Assembly: GCF_041261205.1 (NCBI RefSeq)
Contig: NZ_JBGCCH010000047.1
Coordinates: 1-57,133, forward strand
DNA length: 57,133 bases
Direction: 5' to 3'
Source: Catenulispora sp. MAP5-51
GTDB lineage: Bacteria > Actinomycetota > Actinomycetes > Streptomycetales > Catenulisporaceae
Position 1 is the first letter of the stretch, and each line of letters starts with the position of its first letter. Positions 1 through 8,619 of the stretch are shown here, in pieces. The notes under the pieces are model-generated. The model saw only the letters and a program-made list of their open reading frames with translations. It did no database searches and was not told the origin of the DNA. The translations under genes were made by a program, and so were the position numbers.

Positions 1-2
1 TC

Positions 3-785
3 GGCCGGGCCGGCCGCGTCGCGCGGGCCGCGGCGGACGCCGCCTTGGCCGAGACGATCAGGGGTATTCACCAGGAATGGTCGGGGACTTGGGGCTCCCC
101 GCGGATCACCGCTGAACTGCGTGAGCAGCACGGCATGGTGATCAACGAGAAGAAGGTCGCGCGGGTGATGCGCGCCTTCGGCATCGTGGGGCTGCGGCTG
201 CGCCGGCGGGCCACCACCACGATCCCGGACCCGGAGGCATCGAAGATCCCTGACCTGTTCAACCGGGACTTCACCGCCGACGCGCCGAACACCAAGTACA
301 TGGGCGACATCACCTACCTGCCCTACGGCGACGGGCAGTTCCTCTACCTGGCCTCGGTGATCGACTGTCACAGCCGCCGCGTTGCCGGCTGGTCGATCGC
401 CGAGCACATGCGCACCGACCTGGTCGAGGATGCGCTCAAAGGCGCCGCGGCACTGCGCGGCAGCCTCGACGGCGTGATCTTCCACTCCGACCACGGCGCG
501 CAATACGGATCAGCCCAGTACGCCCAGCTGTGCCAAACGCTGGGTGTCACCCGCTCCATGGGCGCCATCGGCACCTCCGCCGACAACGCCGCCTGCGAAT
601 CGTTCCACGCCAGCCTCAAACGCGAGACCCTGCAGCGCCGCAGCCGATGGGACACCGCAGACCAGGCCCGCGCCGAAGTCGCCGACTGGCTCATGCGATA
701 CAACTCACGCCGACGACACTCCGCCAACGGCCAACTCAGCCCCATCGCCTACGAACACTCATATACACTCGCATTAGCTGCATAA
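3..785 (+). CDS. IS3-family transposase OrfB (5'-truncated by window edge)
   Basis: DDE-type integrase-core transposase that catalyses IS3-type strand transfer. The reading frame is open from the first base of the window, so the gene starts upstream; an in-frame TTG at 45 is probably internal. The N-terminal part carries the helical segment typical of OrfB (WGSPRITAEL, residues ~20-30 counted from 45). The rve core follows: first Asp in GDITYLPYG, second Asp in HSDHGAQYGS, catalytic Glu in ACESFHASLKRE, with normal DDE spacing. The C-terminus (RYNSRRRHSANGQLSP) is the usual end of this family, so the 3' side is complete. OrfA and the left end lie outside the window. The right terminal repeat was not defined; it should lie just after 785. 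Confidence 0.93.
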   Translation, partial: GRAGRVARAAADAALAETIRGIHQEWSGTWGSPRITAELREQHGMVINEKKVARVMRAFGIVGLRLRRRATTTIPDPEASKIPDLFNRDFTADAPNTKYMGDITYLPYGDGQFLYLASVIDCHSRRVAGWSIAEHMRTDLVEDALKGAAALRGSLDGVIFHSDHGAQYGSAQYAQLCQTLGVTRSMGAIGTSADNAACESFHASLKRETLQRRSRWDTADQARAEVADWLMRYNSRRRHSANGQLSPIAYEHSYTLALAA

Positions 786-1513
786 CCCCATGAAAAATGT
801 GTCCACCTTCACGGGGGAAGGCCCGTGGTCGGGTATCGGCGGCTTGACACCGCCCAGTCCGGGATGGTTGTGCAAGCACCGCCGAAGCGACGGGGAATCC
901 GGGACAACCCCGGTCTGTGGTGTGGACTCGGTCCACTTCGCGAGGCACAGCGGCGGCCGGGCGGTGTGTGCGTGTGGTGCGGGAACTCTTCCCACAGGCT
1001 GGGTTTGTCCCGGATTCCCCGTCGCGTCGGCGGGCGTAGCCAAGCAGGCCGGGCCGGTGGTGTCAAGTCGCTGATACTGGACCACCAGCTGGGCGATCCG
1101 ACTTGATACCACCGGACCGGTCTGCTTCCGTTAGGCGACGATGCGACGGGGAATCCGGGACAGAGGCGACCACAAGCAGCGTCCGCCGCCTAGCAGCGCG
1201 GCCCCCACTCCCCGGAGCGAGGCCGCTCGCCGCGCAGGCGCCGCCGGAGGCGCTCTTCAGCTCTTGACTGTGGCTCTTGCCCTTGACTGTCGAGTAGAGC
1301 CGACCACCTGCCCACACCACCACCGCCCCGCGAAAACAGCGCCACCACCGACCCGCGCCACCAACGGATCCCGCAGACCCCGCGCGAAGCCGTCAAGAAA
1401 CGCCTGCAAGCCACCCACCCCAGCCGCACCCACACGAGGAACTCACCCGCACATAGCTCAGGGGCGCCTCTTTTGGAGGAGTCATGTTCCGGCATCCTGG
1501 AGAGACCGAACGG
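786..1513. other. Non-coding stretch between transposase and ECF sigma gene
   Basis: No convincing coding region is seen; the long frames here are GC-driven shadows. It contains the presumed right end of the IS element (about 786-830), the three-copy repeat described separately (840-1170), and the leader of the sigma gene. Several TTGACA-like hexamers occur inside the repeat copies. Confidence 0.6.
840..1170. repeat. Three copies of a ~70-bp repeat, middle copy inverted
   Basis: Copy 1 (840-919, +), copy 2 (991-1070, -) and copy 3 (1099-1170, +). All start with a C(G/A)(G/A)CTTGA(C/T)ACC block followed by a variable middle, and all contain the nearly invariant 19-mer GCGACGGGGAATCCGGGAC (887-905; complement of 1007-1025; 1143-1161). 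Copies 1 and 2 are still similar beyond the block (CTGTGG). Copies 2 and 3 face each other head to head, so 1054-1070 and 1099-1115 form a large imperfect palindrome. No other copy was noticed in the window. Confidence 0.8.
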
Positions 1514-2368
1514 ATGACCACAGAGGTCGACACGGCTCTGGTGGCCGCGGCCCGCGACGGCGACGGCGCCGCACTCGACGCTCTGGTCACCGGCTGTCTG
1601 CCCGTGGTCTCGATGGTCATAGGACGAGCTCTGGCATACCAATTCGACGCCGAGGACGCCGTGCAGGAGACGATGCTGCACCTCCTGCGCGGGCTGCCGA
1701 AGCTGCGCGAGCCGGCGGCGTTCCACAGCTGGCTGATGGCCATCGCCACGAACCAGATCCGCAAACACCACCGCCGGCGCCCCCCGTCCCCCCAACCACC
1801 GGAAGCATTCGAGGGCCTGGCCGATCCCGGCTCGGATGTCGCCGACCTGGTGATCTGGGAGCTCGGGCTGGCCCGACAGCGCCGCCAGATCGCCGGGGCG
1901 ACCAGCTGGCTGGACGACGGCGACCAAGAACTGCTCTCCCTGTGGTGGCTCACGGAAGCCGGGCAGCTGAGCCGGGCCAGGGTGGTCACCGCGTTAGGAC
2001 TGACGACGCACGCCATGAGCATGCGCGTCTCCCGGATGAAAGCGAAGCTGGACAACGCGCGACACGTTGTCAGAACCCTGTCCGCCACTCCTCCCTGCCG
2101 CACACTCGCCGGGGTGATCGCGAACTGGCCGGGCCGACCGTCACCACTGTGGCGCAAGCGGATCTGGCGCCATGTGCGCGACTGCGACCACTGCCTGCGC
2201 CGGGTAGAGGAGCTGGTCCCCACCGAACGGCTACTGGCCATCGCCTCGACGGCCCTGCCACCGAACCGACCCGAGTCTCCGCCCGGCTCATGCCCGCGGG
2301 CCCGGCGTACCCGAAGGGATGTGAGTACCGGGTACGGGACATTGAGTATCAGCACTCAGGCGATGTGA
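1514..2368 (+). CDS. ECF-type sigma factor with C-terminal zinc-finger-like segment
   Basis: RNA polymerase sigma-70 family, extracytoplasmic-function type. Region 2 covers roughly residues 5-75, with the DAEDAVQETMLHLLRGLPKLR segment characteristic of sigma 2.2 and NQIRKHHRRR after it. Region 4 follows (RARVVTALGLTTHAMSMRVSRMKAKL, ~residues 145-180). After region 4 comes an H-x3-C-x2-C motif (HVRDCDHC) like the zinc-binding anti-sigma fold, but no membrane helix. I chose ATG 1514 over the in-frame ATG at 1484. The start context CTGGAG-n8-CGGATGACC and the N-terminus MT(T/K)EVD are shared with the paralogue at 41096. It is convergent with the sigma-CAP fusion at 2832-4535. The C-terminal tail after the zinc motif is low-complexity and may be degenerate. 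Confidence 0.88.
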   Translation: MTTEVDTALVAAARDGDGAALDALVTGCLPVVSMVIGRALAYQFDAEDAVQETMLHLLRGLPKLREPAAFHSWLMAIATNQIRKHHRRRPPSPQPPEAFEGLADPGSDVADLVIWELGLARQRRQIAGATSWLDDGDQELLSLWWLTEAGQLSRARVVTALGLTTHAMSMRVSRMKAKLDNARHVVRTLSATPPCRTLAGVIANWPGRPSPLWRKRIWRHVRDCDHCLRRVEELVPTERLLAIASTALPPNRPESPPGSCPRARRTRRDVSTGYGTLSISTQAM

Positions 2369-2423
2369 TCACTCCGGTTTCTACGATGGCTGATATCCGA
2401 ACAAGCCGAGTAGGCGGGGCGTC

Positions 2424-2777
2424 ATGGTCTCTGGTGCGTATGGAGTGAGTGCGGTGGGTTCGCAGCGGTTGCCGACGGCCTACCTGGTGGTGGTCGGCGT
2501 GCTCGCCGGGTTGGGGGCATTGCTGAACTGCGTGGCCTCGTTTCTGTTGATCTTCGCGACGGATGACTGCTCGAAGGACAACCCGGCGTTCCGCTGCACG
2601 GGGGCGGGGATGCTGACGATGTGGGGTGCACCGTGGGTGGGGCTGGTCGCGGCGGCGGGTGTGTCGGTCGCGTTGGGTATGTGGTGGCGCGGCGGTTGGA
2701 TGTGGTGCGGCTTGCCGGCTGGTGTCGCGGTGTACGCGGGCGGGCTGCTCGTCACGTGGCGGGTGATGACCTCATGA
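2424..2777 (+). CDS. Small membrane protein of unknown function
   Basis: A 117-residue hydrophobic protein with about three predicted membrane segments: TAYLVVVGVLAGLGALLNCV (~18-37), a stretch around WVGLVAAAGVSVALGMWW, and LPAGVAVYAGGLLVTW near the end. A loop with two Cys (DDCSKDNPAFRCTG) lies between the first two. GGCGGGG lies a few bases before ATG 2424. It sits 55 bp after the ECF sigma gene, in the same direction, and could be co-transcribed with it; the second sigma pair at 41096-43551 lacks an equivalent. No family recognised. The frame is favoured over the opposite-strand frame because of its coherent membrane pattern. Confidence 0.6.
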   Translation: MVSGAYGVSAVGSQRLPTAYLVVVGVLAGLGALLNCVASFLLIFATDDCSKDNPAFRCTGAGMLTMWGAPWVGLVAAAGVSVALGMWWRGGWMWCGLPAGVAVYAGGLLVTWRVMTS

Positions 2778-2831
2778 GTGTTTGAAGCGTCGGCGCCGAC
2801 AGCAAGCCGCCGCATCGGTGTGGATCCCGAG

Positions 2832-4535
2832 TCAGGAGTCGCTGAACTCCTGGGTCATCCACACCGTTCCGTGGTCGTAGATGATCGAGATCCCGATCGA
2901 GACGTGGACCGGGCTGAGCAGGTTGTAGCGGTGGCCTTTGTCGGGGTTCTCCGCGAGCAGGCTCTGGGTCATCTTCTTGCCGAGCGCGACAAGGGTGTTC
3001 TCGCTGCTGTCACCGACTGGCCCGAGGGATGCTATGTTCTCGCCGCACCACATCCCGGGGCCGTCCGGGCCGGCGTCCCGGCTGCAGGGGTCGGGTTCGC
3101 CGGCGCAGTAGTGGCTGAAACCGCAGCCGTCGATCATGAGGCGGTTGTGCGTGTCGGCGACAGTGGTCATGTGTGCGTCCATGCGGTAGGGGTGCAGGCC
3201 TTGTGCTGCACGGGCTGCGTTGATCAAGGCCAGGACTTGATCGGCGGGCGTGTTCGCCTGTGATGTGCTGCTCGGTGCGGTGGTGGTGGGCGTCGTGGTG
3301 TGCGTCGATGGCGGTGGCGTCGTGGCGGATGACGACGACGAAGGTGTCGGCGTGTGGCTGCTCGGGTGCGTGGAGGGCTTCGTCTGTGTCGGGGTGGATG
3401 AAGGCTTATGCGTCGGCGTCCGGGTAGGGGACGTAGTGGCGGCCGGTGTCGGGGACAAGGTGGCAGTCTGTGTCGACGACGAAGTATCGGTCGTTGTCGC
3501 CCCGGACGTGGAGCTTCGCGTGCCGCCGGCGTCTCCTGCCATCGCGAGGCCGGAGTCGTTGCCGCCACCCGGGCGAGCCAGCGCCGCGACGCCCCACGCG
3601 CTGGCTATCGTGGTCACCACAGCGACTGCCACCAGGAGCGGTTTGCCCGCAAGCGTCAGTGAGTTCCCTGCGCGATGCCTGCGGACATGGGAAGCACGAT
3701 GAGCGGCCGCGTGCGCGCGGGGGGATGTGCCGGGAACCGTCGAAGCAGCCGATGCGGTCGTGGTGCGTGCAGCGTGCCCGAACGGCACCGGAACCAGGGC
3801 CAGCCCGGCCAACAGCCGCTCCGGGGCGATCAGATCCGCCCCCAGACCACCGCAGCGCTCGCATTGACGCAGATGCCGGGCGATCCGCTTACGCCACAGC
3901 GGACTTGGCCGGCCCTCCCACGGGTCCAGGATCTGACTCAGGTCGGCGCACCGGGGGACGGCGCCCAGCGCACGCACCACCAAGCGCCCGGTTTCCAGCT
4001 GCGCCTTCATCCGGTTCACCCGAACCGTGACCACCGAGGCGTTAAGGCCGATCGCGTCTACCATCTCCGACCGGGTCAAGTGGCCGGCGACCACCAGCCA
4101 CCACAGCGACAGCAGCTCCCGGTCGTCCTCGTCCAGCCAGCGTGTCGCCTCCACCGTCTCCCGCCGCTGCCCGGACAGGCCCAGCTGCGTCAGTGTGAGG
4201 TCGACGAAGTCCGCACCCGGATCGGCCACCACCGAGTACTCCTCCAGAGCGGTCGACGTCGTCGGACGAGACCGATAGTGCCGCCGGATCTGGTTCATGG
4301 TCACCGCGACCAGCCAGGACCGGAACGCGTTGCCGTCCCGGAGCCCGGACAGCCCGCGCACGACGCACAGCATCGCGTCCTGCACCACGTCGTCGACGTC
4401 CGCGCGCCCCGGCAGCGCCCGCCCGACGATGTTGTAGACCAGCGGCAAGGACCTGCCGACCAGCTCGTCCATCGCTTCCAGGGAACCGTCCCGAGCTGCC
4501 GCGACCAGCTCCGCGTCCACTGCCAGGTTGTCCAT
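2832..4535 (-). CDS. Transmembrane ECF sigma factor fused to an extracellular CAP (SCP/PR1) domain
   Basis: 567 residues. Sigma region 2 spans about 5-90 (ADVDDVVQDAMLCVVRGLSG) and region 4 about 140-190 (DDRELLSLWWL, SEMVDAIGLNASVVTVRVNRM). Next come a zinc-finger-like HLRQCERC at 221-228, a membrane helix at ~294-320 (LTLAGKPLLVAVAVVTTIAS), a Ser/Thr/Pro linker at ~321-435 and a CAP domain from ~436 (VLALINAARAAQGL, CGENIASLG, ending HGTVWMTQEFSDS). One chain therefore holds sigma factor, anti-sigma-like segment, membrane anchor and sensor, implying signalling from the cell surface, probably by proteolysis or conformational release (inference). ATG 4535 was chosen because GGAGCGCGAG(G/A)ATG is conserved at the paralogue start at 43551. 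An upstream in-frame ATG at 4574 has an out-of-frame equivalent there. Confidence 0.9.
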   Translation of the reverse strand: MDNLAVDAELVAAARDGSLEAMDELVGRSLPLVYNIVGRALPGRADVDDVVQDAMLCVVRGLSGLRDGNAFRSWLVAVTMNQIRRHYRSRPTTSTALEEYSVVADPGADFVDLTLTQLGLSGQRRETVEATRWLDEDDRELLSLWWLVVAGHLTRSEMVDAIGLNASVVTVRVNRMKAQLETGRLVVRALGAVPRCADLSQILDPWEGRPSPLWRKRIARHLRQCERCGGLGADLIAPERLLAGLALVPVPFGHAARTTTASAASTVPGTSPRAHAAAHRASHVRRHRAGNSLTLAGKPLLVAVAVVTTIASAWGVAALARPGGGNDSGLAMAGDAGGTRSSTSGATTTDTSSSTQTATLSPTPAATTSPTRTPTHKPSSTPTQTKPSTHPSSHTPTPSSSSSATTPPPSTHTTTPTTTAPSSTSQANTPADQVLALINAARAAQGLHPYRMDAHMTTVADTHNRLMIDGCGFSHYCAGEPDPCSRDAGPDGPGMWCGENIASLGPVGDSSENTLVALGKKMTQSLLAENPDKGHRYNLLSPVHVSIGISIIYDHGTVWMTQEFSDS

Positions 4536-4686
4536 CCTCGCGCTCCATCCATCAGGTTCGGCGTCGTCGTTCATGAAGGGAGATCCCGCAGGAGCGACCA
4601 CGTTGCAGAAATCTGCCGGCCGCCTGGAAGATCCGCATGAGCTGGATGACGCTGCTTCGCGGAGTTGAAGACAATGAACCTGATCG

Positions 4687-5635
4687 TCACACGCTGCGGG
4701 AGTTCGCCGCGTCCGCGGGGATGACCGGTGGTGGCAGTGGCGCCGGGCCAAGGGTCGTCGTGCCCGGGCGCGCCAGCCCGGTCAGCCCTCGTCGATAGGC
4801 CGCGACGGCTTCGCGGGTACGGCCTCGCCGGTCGAGCAGGTCGCCGAGCAGGCGCGAGGTGTCGGCCAGGTCGCCGGTGAGGTCGGCTTCCTGCTGGATC
4901 TCGATCGCCGTGCGGTAGTGCCGTTCGGCGTCGTCCGGATCCTGGGCGCGGTCACGGATCATGCCGAGCAGGCGGTGCGCGGCGGCGGCGTGGATCGCCC
5001 CGTGGCCGGGCCCGAGGCCGGTCAGCAGCGCGTTGAGGAGTTCCTCGGCTTCGATGATATGTCCCAGTTTCCAGCGGACGTCGGCGAGTTCGACCTCGAC
5101 CTGCACCGCGTAGAACGTCGCGCCGGTGACACGCAGCATTTCGGCGGCGGTGCGCAGTTCGGACTCGGCGTCAGCGAGCCGGTCGTGCTGGGCGTGCAAG
5201 TAGCCGCGCATCCAGTGGCACTGCGCTAGCTCCGCGCGGATCTCCCACTGTTGATACACCTCCTGCGCCTTGGCCAGCGAGGCCTCGGCGTCGGCGAACC
5301 GGCCGCCGACTGCCATGGTGCGCGCGACCGAGCGGTGCAAGGTGGCGACGGCCACCGGGTCGGACACCCTCGGCCCGTTTGTCGTAGATCTCGGCGCGCA
5401 ACCCGTCCGGCACGCCGATCGCCAGTTCCTCGTAGCTGACGGCGAGCCGATCGGCGAAGTAGCGCAGCACGGCCTCGGAGGGGTTCGCTTTGCCGGCCTC
5501 CACCGTGGACACGTACGCCGCGGTGTATCCAGGCTCTGCCAGAGCACGCTGGGTCATGCCCCGCGCGCTCCGCAGACGCTGAAGGCGCGCGCCGACCTGA
5601 TCCGGGCTCTCCGGACCGGTGCCGGCAACGGGCAT
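4687..5635 (-). pseudogene. XRE-family regulator with TPR domain, interrupted by a single-base frameshift
   Basis: The N-terminal HTH_3 domain (VGARLQRLRSARGMTQRALA...YVSTVEAGKANPS) starts at ATG 5635, with GAGGAG seven bases upstream. The C-terminal tetratricopeptide region (FADAEASLAKAQEVYQQW, DAESELRTAAEMLR, DAERHYRTAIEIQQEADL) is in a different frame, ending at 4687. The two frames meet near 5367-5369, where the plus strand reads CCC. Removing one base from this run gives a continuous protein through ...DKRAEVSDPVAVATLHRSV..., which fits both halves. So either the gene carries a one-base insertion, or this is a sequencing error or slippage site. Intact, it would be about 315 residues. It lies upstream of, and in the same direction as, the sigma-CAP gene. 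Confidence 0.8.
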
Positions 5636-5888
5636 CGCGTTCTCCTCATCGCCTTGTTTCAGATCGTTCACCGAACTCGTATCACAAATCCTCCCAAGAC
5701 CTTGCGCCTCGGGATATCCGTGCTCTACGTTAACCCACACAGTAAGTGGAGTTAGCTCCTCATTTAAGTCGAGAGCGCGGTGCCGCGCCTTCCGGAATCC
5801 GGCACCGCGATCCGCCCTCGGCAGTTCCCCGCCCGCGCCACCCCCCTCGGCGCGCACGGCGCGCCCACTCCCCACCGGAGGCACCCCC

Positions 5889-6674
5889 ATGCCATCGAGA
5901 ATGTCCCGCACGATCCGCAGAAGCCGTATAGCCGCGGCCGTCCTGTCCGCGGCGGCGGCCGGCGCCGTCGTCCTGCCCGCGAGCAGCGCGCACGCCGACG
6001 TCTGCTGGTTCGGGTCCTGCTACAGCTACGTCACCGGGCGGCAGGACGCGGCGGCCACAGGCGCCAGCGTCGACATGTACCAGGCCGACCCCTACGGTGT
6101 GGCCTCCAATGGCCACTCGCTGCAGGAACTGGCCCTGCAGAACACCTACGACACCACGACCGCCGACACCATAGAGATCGGTTGGTCGGTGGACCCCGGA
6201 GTCAACGGCGACTACCAGACCCACCTGTTCGTCTACCACTGGGTCAACGGCCAGGGCACGTGTTACAACGCATGCGGCTTCGTCCAGACCTCCTCGACCG
6301 TGCGGGCCGGAATGACACTGACCCCCGGCGCCACCGGCAGGTTCAGCCTGGTGAACTACAACGGCGACTGGTGGGCGTACTACAACAATGTCCCGTTCGG
6401 ATACTTCCCCGGATCGCTGTGGGGCGGTGCGTTCACCACCGCATACTCCATCTCCTCCTTCGGCGAGGTCGCCTCAAGCAACCAGATGGCCTGCACGCAG
6501 ATGGGCGACGGCGCCTACGGCAGCAGTCCCGGCTCCTCCTCGATATCCGGATTCGAGCTCTACGGCTCGGACGCCGCACCCGATTTCACCGTCACAGCCA
6601 CCGACCCCGGCTACTACGACTACGGCGCGGCCACCGCCACCTCCTTCAACCTCGGCGGTCCCGGTGCTTGCTAG
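5889..6674 (+). CDS. Secreted neprosin-like (DUF239) protein
   Basis: 261 residues. A clear Sec signal peptide (Arg-rich start, RIAAAVLSAAAAGAVVLPA, cleavage after SSAHA) leads into a domain with neprosin hallmarks: TIEIGWSVDPGVNGD, LFVYHWVNGQ, the Cys pair TCYNACGF, then GDWWAYYNNVPFGYFPGSLW and FGEVAS. Plant neprosin is a prolyl endopeptidase; bacterial relatives are secreted but mostly uncharacterised, so activity is inferred only. ATG 5889 has GGAGG seven bases upstream. A degenerate tandem copy lies immediately downstream. Confidence 0.82.
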   Translation: MPSRMSRTIRRSRIAAAVLSAAAAGAVVLPASSAHADVCWFGSCYSYVTGRQDAAATGASVDMYQADPYGVASNGHSLQELALQNTYDTTTADTIEIGWSVDPGVNGDYQTHLFVYHWVNGQGTCYNACGFVQTSSTVRAGMTLTPGATGRFSLVNYNGDWWAYYNNVPFGYFPGSLWGGAFTTAYSISSFGEVASSNQMACTQMGDGAYGSSPGSSSISGFELYGSDAAPDFTVTATDPGYYDYGAATATSFNLGGPGAC

Positions 6675-6699
6675 GTTCTGAGGCGCCATCACCACCGCG

Positions 6700-6963
6700 A
6701 TGCTGTTCGTCGGCCTGATCGCGGCACCATCCACCTCCGCCGCCACCTCCACCTCCGCGTCCGCCGTCGCCCCGGCGCCGCCGCCCAGCCGACTCCCGCT
6801 CGCAGCCTCGGCCCCAGCGGTCCGACTGCCGGTACGGAGCCTGCTACGACTTCGTCAGCGGGCAGCGGCGGACCGGCATCACGTGTGCCAGCGTTCTGAT
6901 GGCCTCCACGGTCGAGATCGGCTGGACCGTGGACGCTGAGCTCAACGGCGACACTCGGCGGCG
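6700..6963 (+). pseudogene. Decayed tandem copy of the neprosin-like gene
   Basis: 6700-6820 encodes a signal-peptide-like start (MLFVGLIAAPSTSAATSTSA). After a frame change, 6827-6960 encodes CRYGACYDFVSGQRRTG and TVEIGWTVDAELNGDT. These match FGSCYSYVTGRQ...TG and TIEIGWSVDPGVNGD of the intact upstream gene. The segment between them (about 40 residues in the intact gene) is deleted, and nothing recognisable of the C-terminal half remains. Read as a tandem duplication followed by decay. Confidence 0.72.
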
Positions 6964-7110
6964 GTGTACCGGGTGTCGGCGGAGCTGCATCGCACGGCCG
7001 GTGCGGGCGTGCGGCGCCAGTTGCCGGCGTTGGACGCGGCCCGCGCTGCCACCCTTTTGGTCAGCTACGCCGCCCGCAGCACCGAAAACTGCCTTCCACC
7101 GCCTCTGGCA

Positions 7111-8619
7111 TCAAGGCTCGTAGCTGAGCTTGTGCGTGTACATGCGCACGTCCGCCGCGTTGATGACGTCCGTGGCCGAGTGGTGGTCGCGGATGTCGGC
7201 CCAGCCGACGCTGGCTCCGATCGGCGTGTCCGGCGCGATGTCGTTCCAGTCGGCTGCGGCGAGCAGCGCGGTGGCACGGGCGCCGATGATGTGGGCGTCA
7301 CTCAGCGAGGTGTCGGGAAGGATGATGACGAACTCGTCTCCGCCGTAGCGCGCGATGAGGTCCCCGTCCCGCAAGGCTGAGGCCAGGATGTCGCCGACGC
7401 GGCGCAGGACGTTGTCGCCGCCAATGTGGCCGTGAACCGTGTTGACCTGCTTAAACCGGTCCAGGTCCAGCACCCCGACGGCAGCCGGGCGGCCGGAGTC
7501 GATCAACTCGGCCAGCCGCTCGTCGAGGTGGCGCCGGTTCGGCAACCCCGTGAGCGGATCGGTCAGCGCCTGCGCCGCGTAGCCGGCCAGAGTCGTCTCC
7601 AGCATCGCCGGGTCCGGGCCGTGCACGACGCGGTTGGCCAGGGAACGCTGGATGAGGAACAGCCGCTGACTCATGAGGCGGAAGGACTGTCGCTCGGCGG
7701 CGAGCGCCCCGGCGTGATCACCGATTGCCGAGTGGGCGATGGATCGCAGCCGGTAGTGCTCGGCGGCGTATGCTTCGCTGTCCACGTCGAGAGAGTCGAA
7801 GAAGGCCAGCGCCGCTGTCGGCCGTCCTGCGGCGATCGCCATGCACGCCAATACCTTGCGTTTCCTGAGCTCGGGGAACATCGGCCCGACCGGCGGTGCC
7901 AACCTTCGCGGATCCACCCCCGGTTCGCCACCGAGCACCAGCAGCCGGGCCAGCGCGTAGGAGGCGTTCATCTTGTCCCAGTACGACAAGGTGGTGAACT
8001 CCACGGACTCCTCGGCGCGCACGACCCGTGCGATCTCCTCCAGCTGGCGAACGCAGGCGTCCGTGTCTCCGATATCGTCCAACAGCAGCGCGGCGGTCAG
8101 CCTGGGGGTCAGATTGCTGGCCAGCACGGGCCACCGGCCGACCGCCTGCTCCTCGCAGCGAGCCAGGGAGGACGTGGCCGCCTCGGGCAGTCCGATCCAG
8201 GCTTGGCAGTAGGACAGTGCGCGCCAGGCGAATGCGGACAGATACGTCGGCGTCGCCGCTGAGTCCAGCGCCTGCTCCCCGTCCAGCAGGTGCTGCAAGG
8301 CCGCGTCCCAGTCTCCGTTGAACCGGGAACCGGCAGCAGCCTCTGTATGGAACAGCCCCAATGCCACAGGCTCGGCGACAAGTTCGACGGCTTGGAGGGC
8401 GTCCTGCTCCGCTTCGAGGTACTCCTGTCCGGCGTCGTCGAGGTCGAGCAGCGCCGACATGCGCATTACCGAAGCCACAGCGCGCTCATCGGCATCGCTG
8501 GACTCCTGGAGTATGCGCTCGGACTGCGTCAGCAAAGCTCGGATGCCACCGGTGTTCTTCAGCTCGACCAGCGTGTCGGTCGAACCGGGAAGCCGGTCTC
8601 GGTCGTCGCTTCCGTGCAC
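7111..8619 (-). CDS. Diguanylate cyclase (GGDEF) with N-terminal TPR-like helical region
   Basis: 502 residues, cytoplasmic (no signal or membrane segment). Residues ~20-335 are alpha-helical with TPR-like repeats (QALDSAATPTYLSAFAWRAL, AALAFFDSLDVDSEAYAAEH). The GGDEF domain occupies ~340-502, starting DPLTGLPNRRHLDERL, with the intact active site YGGDEF (GGDEF at 426-430) and an inhibitory RxxD I-site (RDGD, 417-420) at the normal five-residue spacing. It should make c-di-GMP from GTP with product inhibition. The start is GTG 8619, with AGGAGG eight bases upstream. In actinomycetes c-di-GMP controls development through BldD; any link to the neighbouring protease is unknown. Confidence 0.93.
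   Translation of the reverse strand: MHGSDDRDRLPGSTDTLVELKNTGGIRALLTQSERILQESSDADERAVASVMRMSALLDLDDAGQEYLEAEQDALQAVELVAEPVALGLFHTEAAAGSRFNGDWDAALQHLLDGEQALDSAATPTYLSAFAWRALSYCQAWIGLPEAATSSLARCEEQAVGRWPVLASNLTPRLTAALLLDDIGDTDACVRQLEEIARVVRAEESVEFTTLSYWDKMNASYALARLLVLGGEPGVDPRRLAPPVGPMFPELRKRKVLACMAIAAGRPTAALAFFDSLDVDSEAYAAEHYRLRSIAHSAIGDHAGALAAERQSFRLMSQRLFLIQRSLANRVVHGPDPAMLETTLAGYAAQALTDPLTGLPNRRHLDERLAELIDSGRPAAVGVLDLDRFKQVNTVHGHIGGDNVLRRVGDILASALRDGDLIARYGGDEFVIILPDTSLSDAHIIGARATALLAAADWNDIAPDTPIGASVGWADIRDHHSATDVINAADVRMYTHKLSYEP

Noticed and set aside
1141-2448. Long plus-strand frame of ~435 codons overlapping the ECF sigma gene
   Set aside because: Composition is Arg/Pro/His/Ala-rich, typical of an out-of-frame GC shadow. 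The sigma frame has clear domains.
4574-4576. Upstream ATG as start of the sigma-CAP gene
   Set aside because: The equivalent ATG in the paralogue leader is out of frame. The conserved GGAGCGCGA context points to 4535.
6960-7110. Possible coding piece (RVSAELHRTAGAGVRRQLPA) after the neprosin remnant
   Set aside because: No identifiable family, no start or context. Left unannotated.
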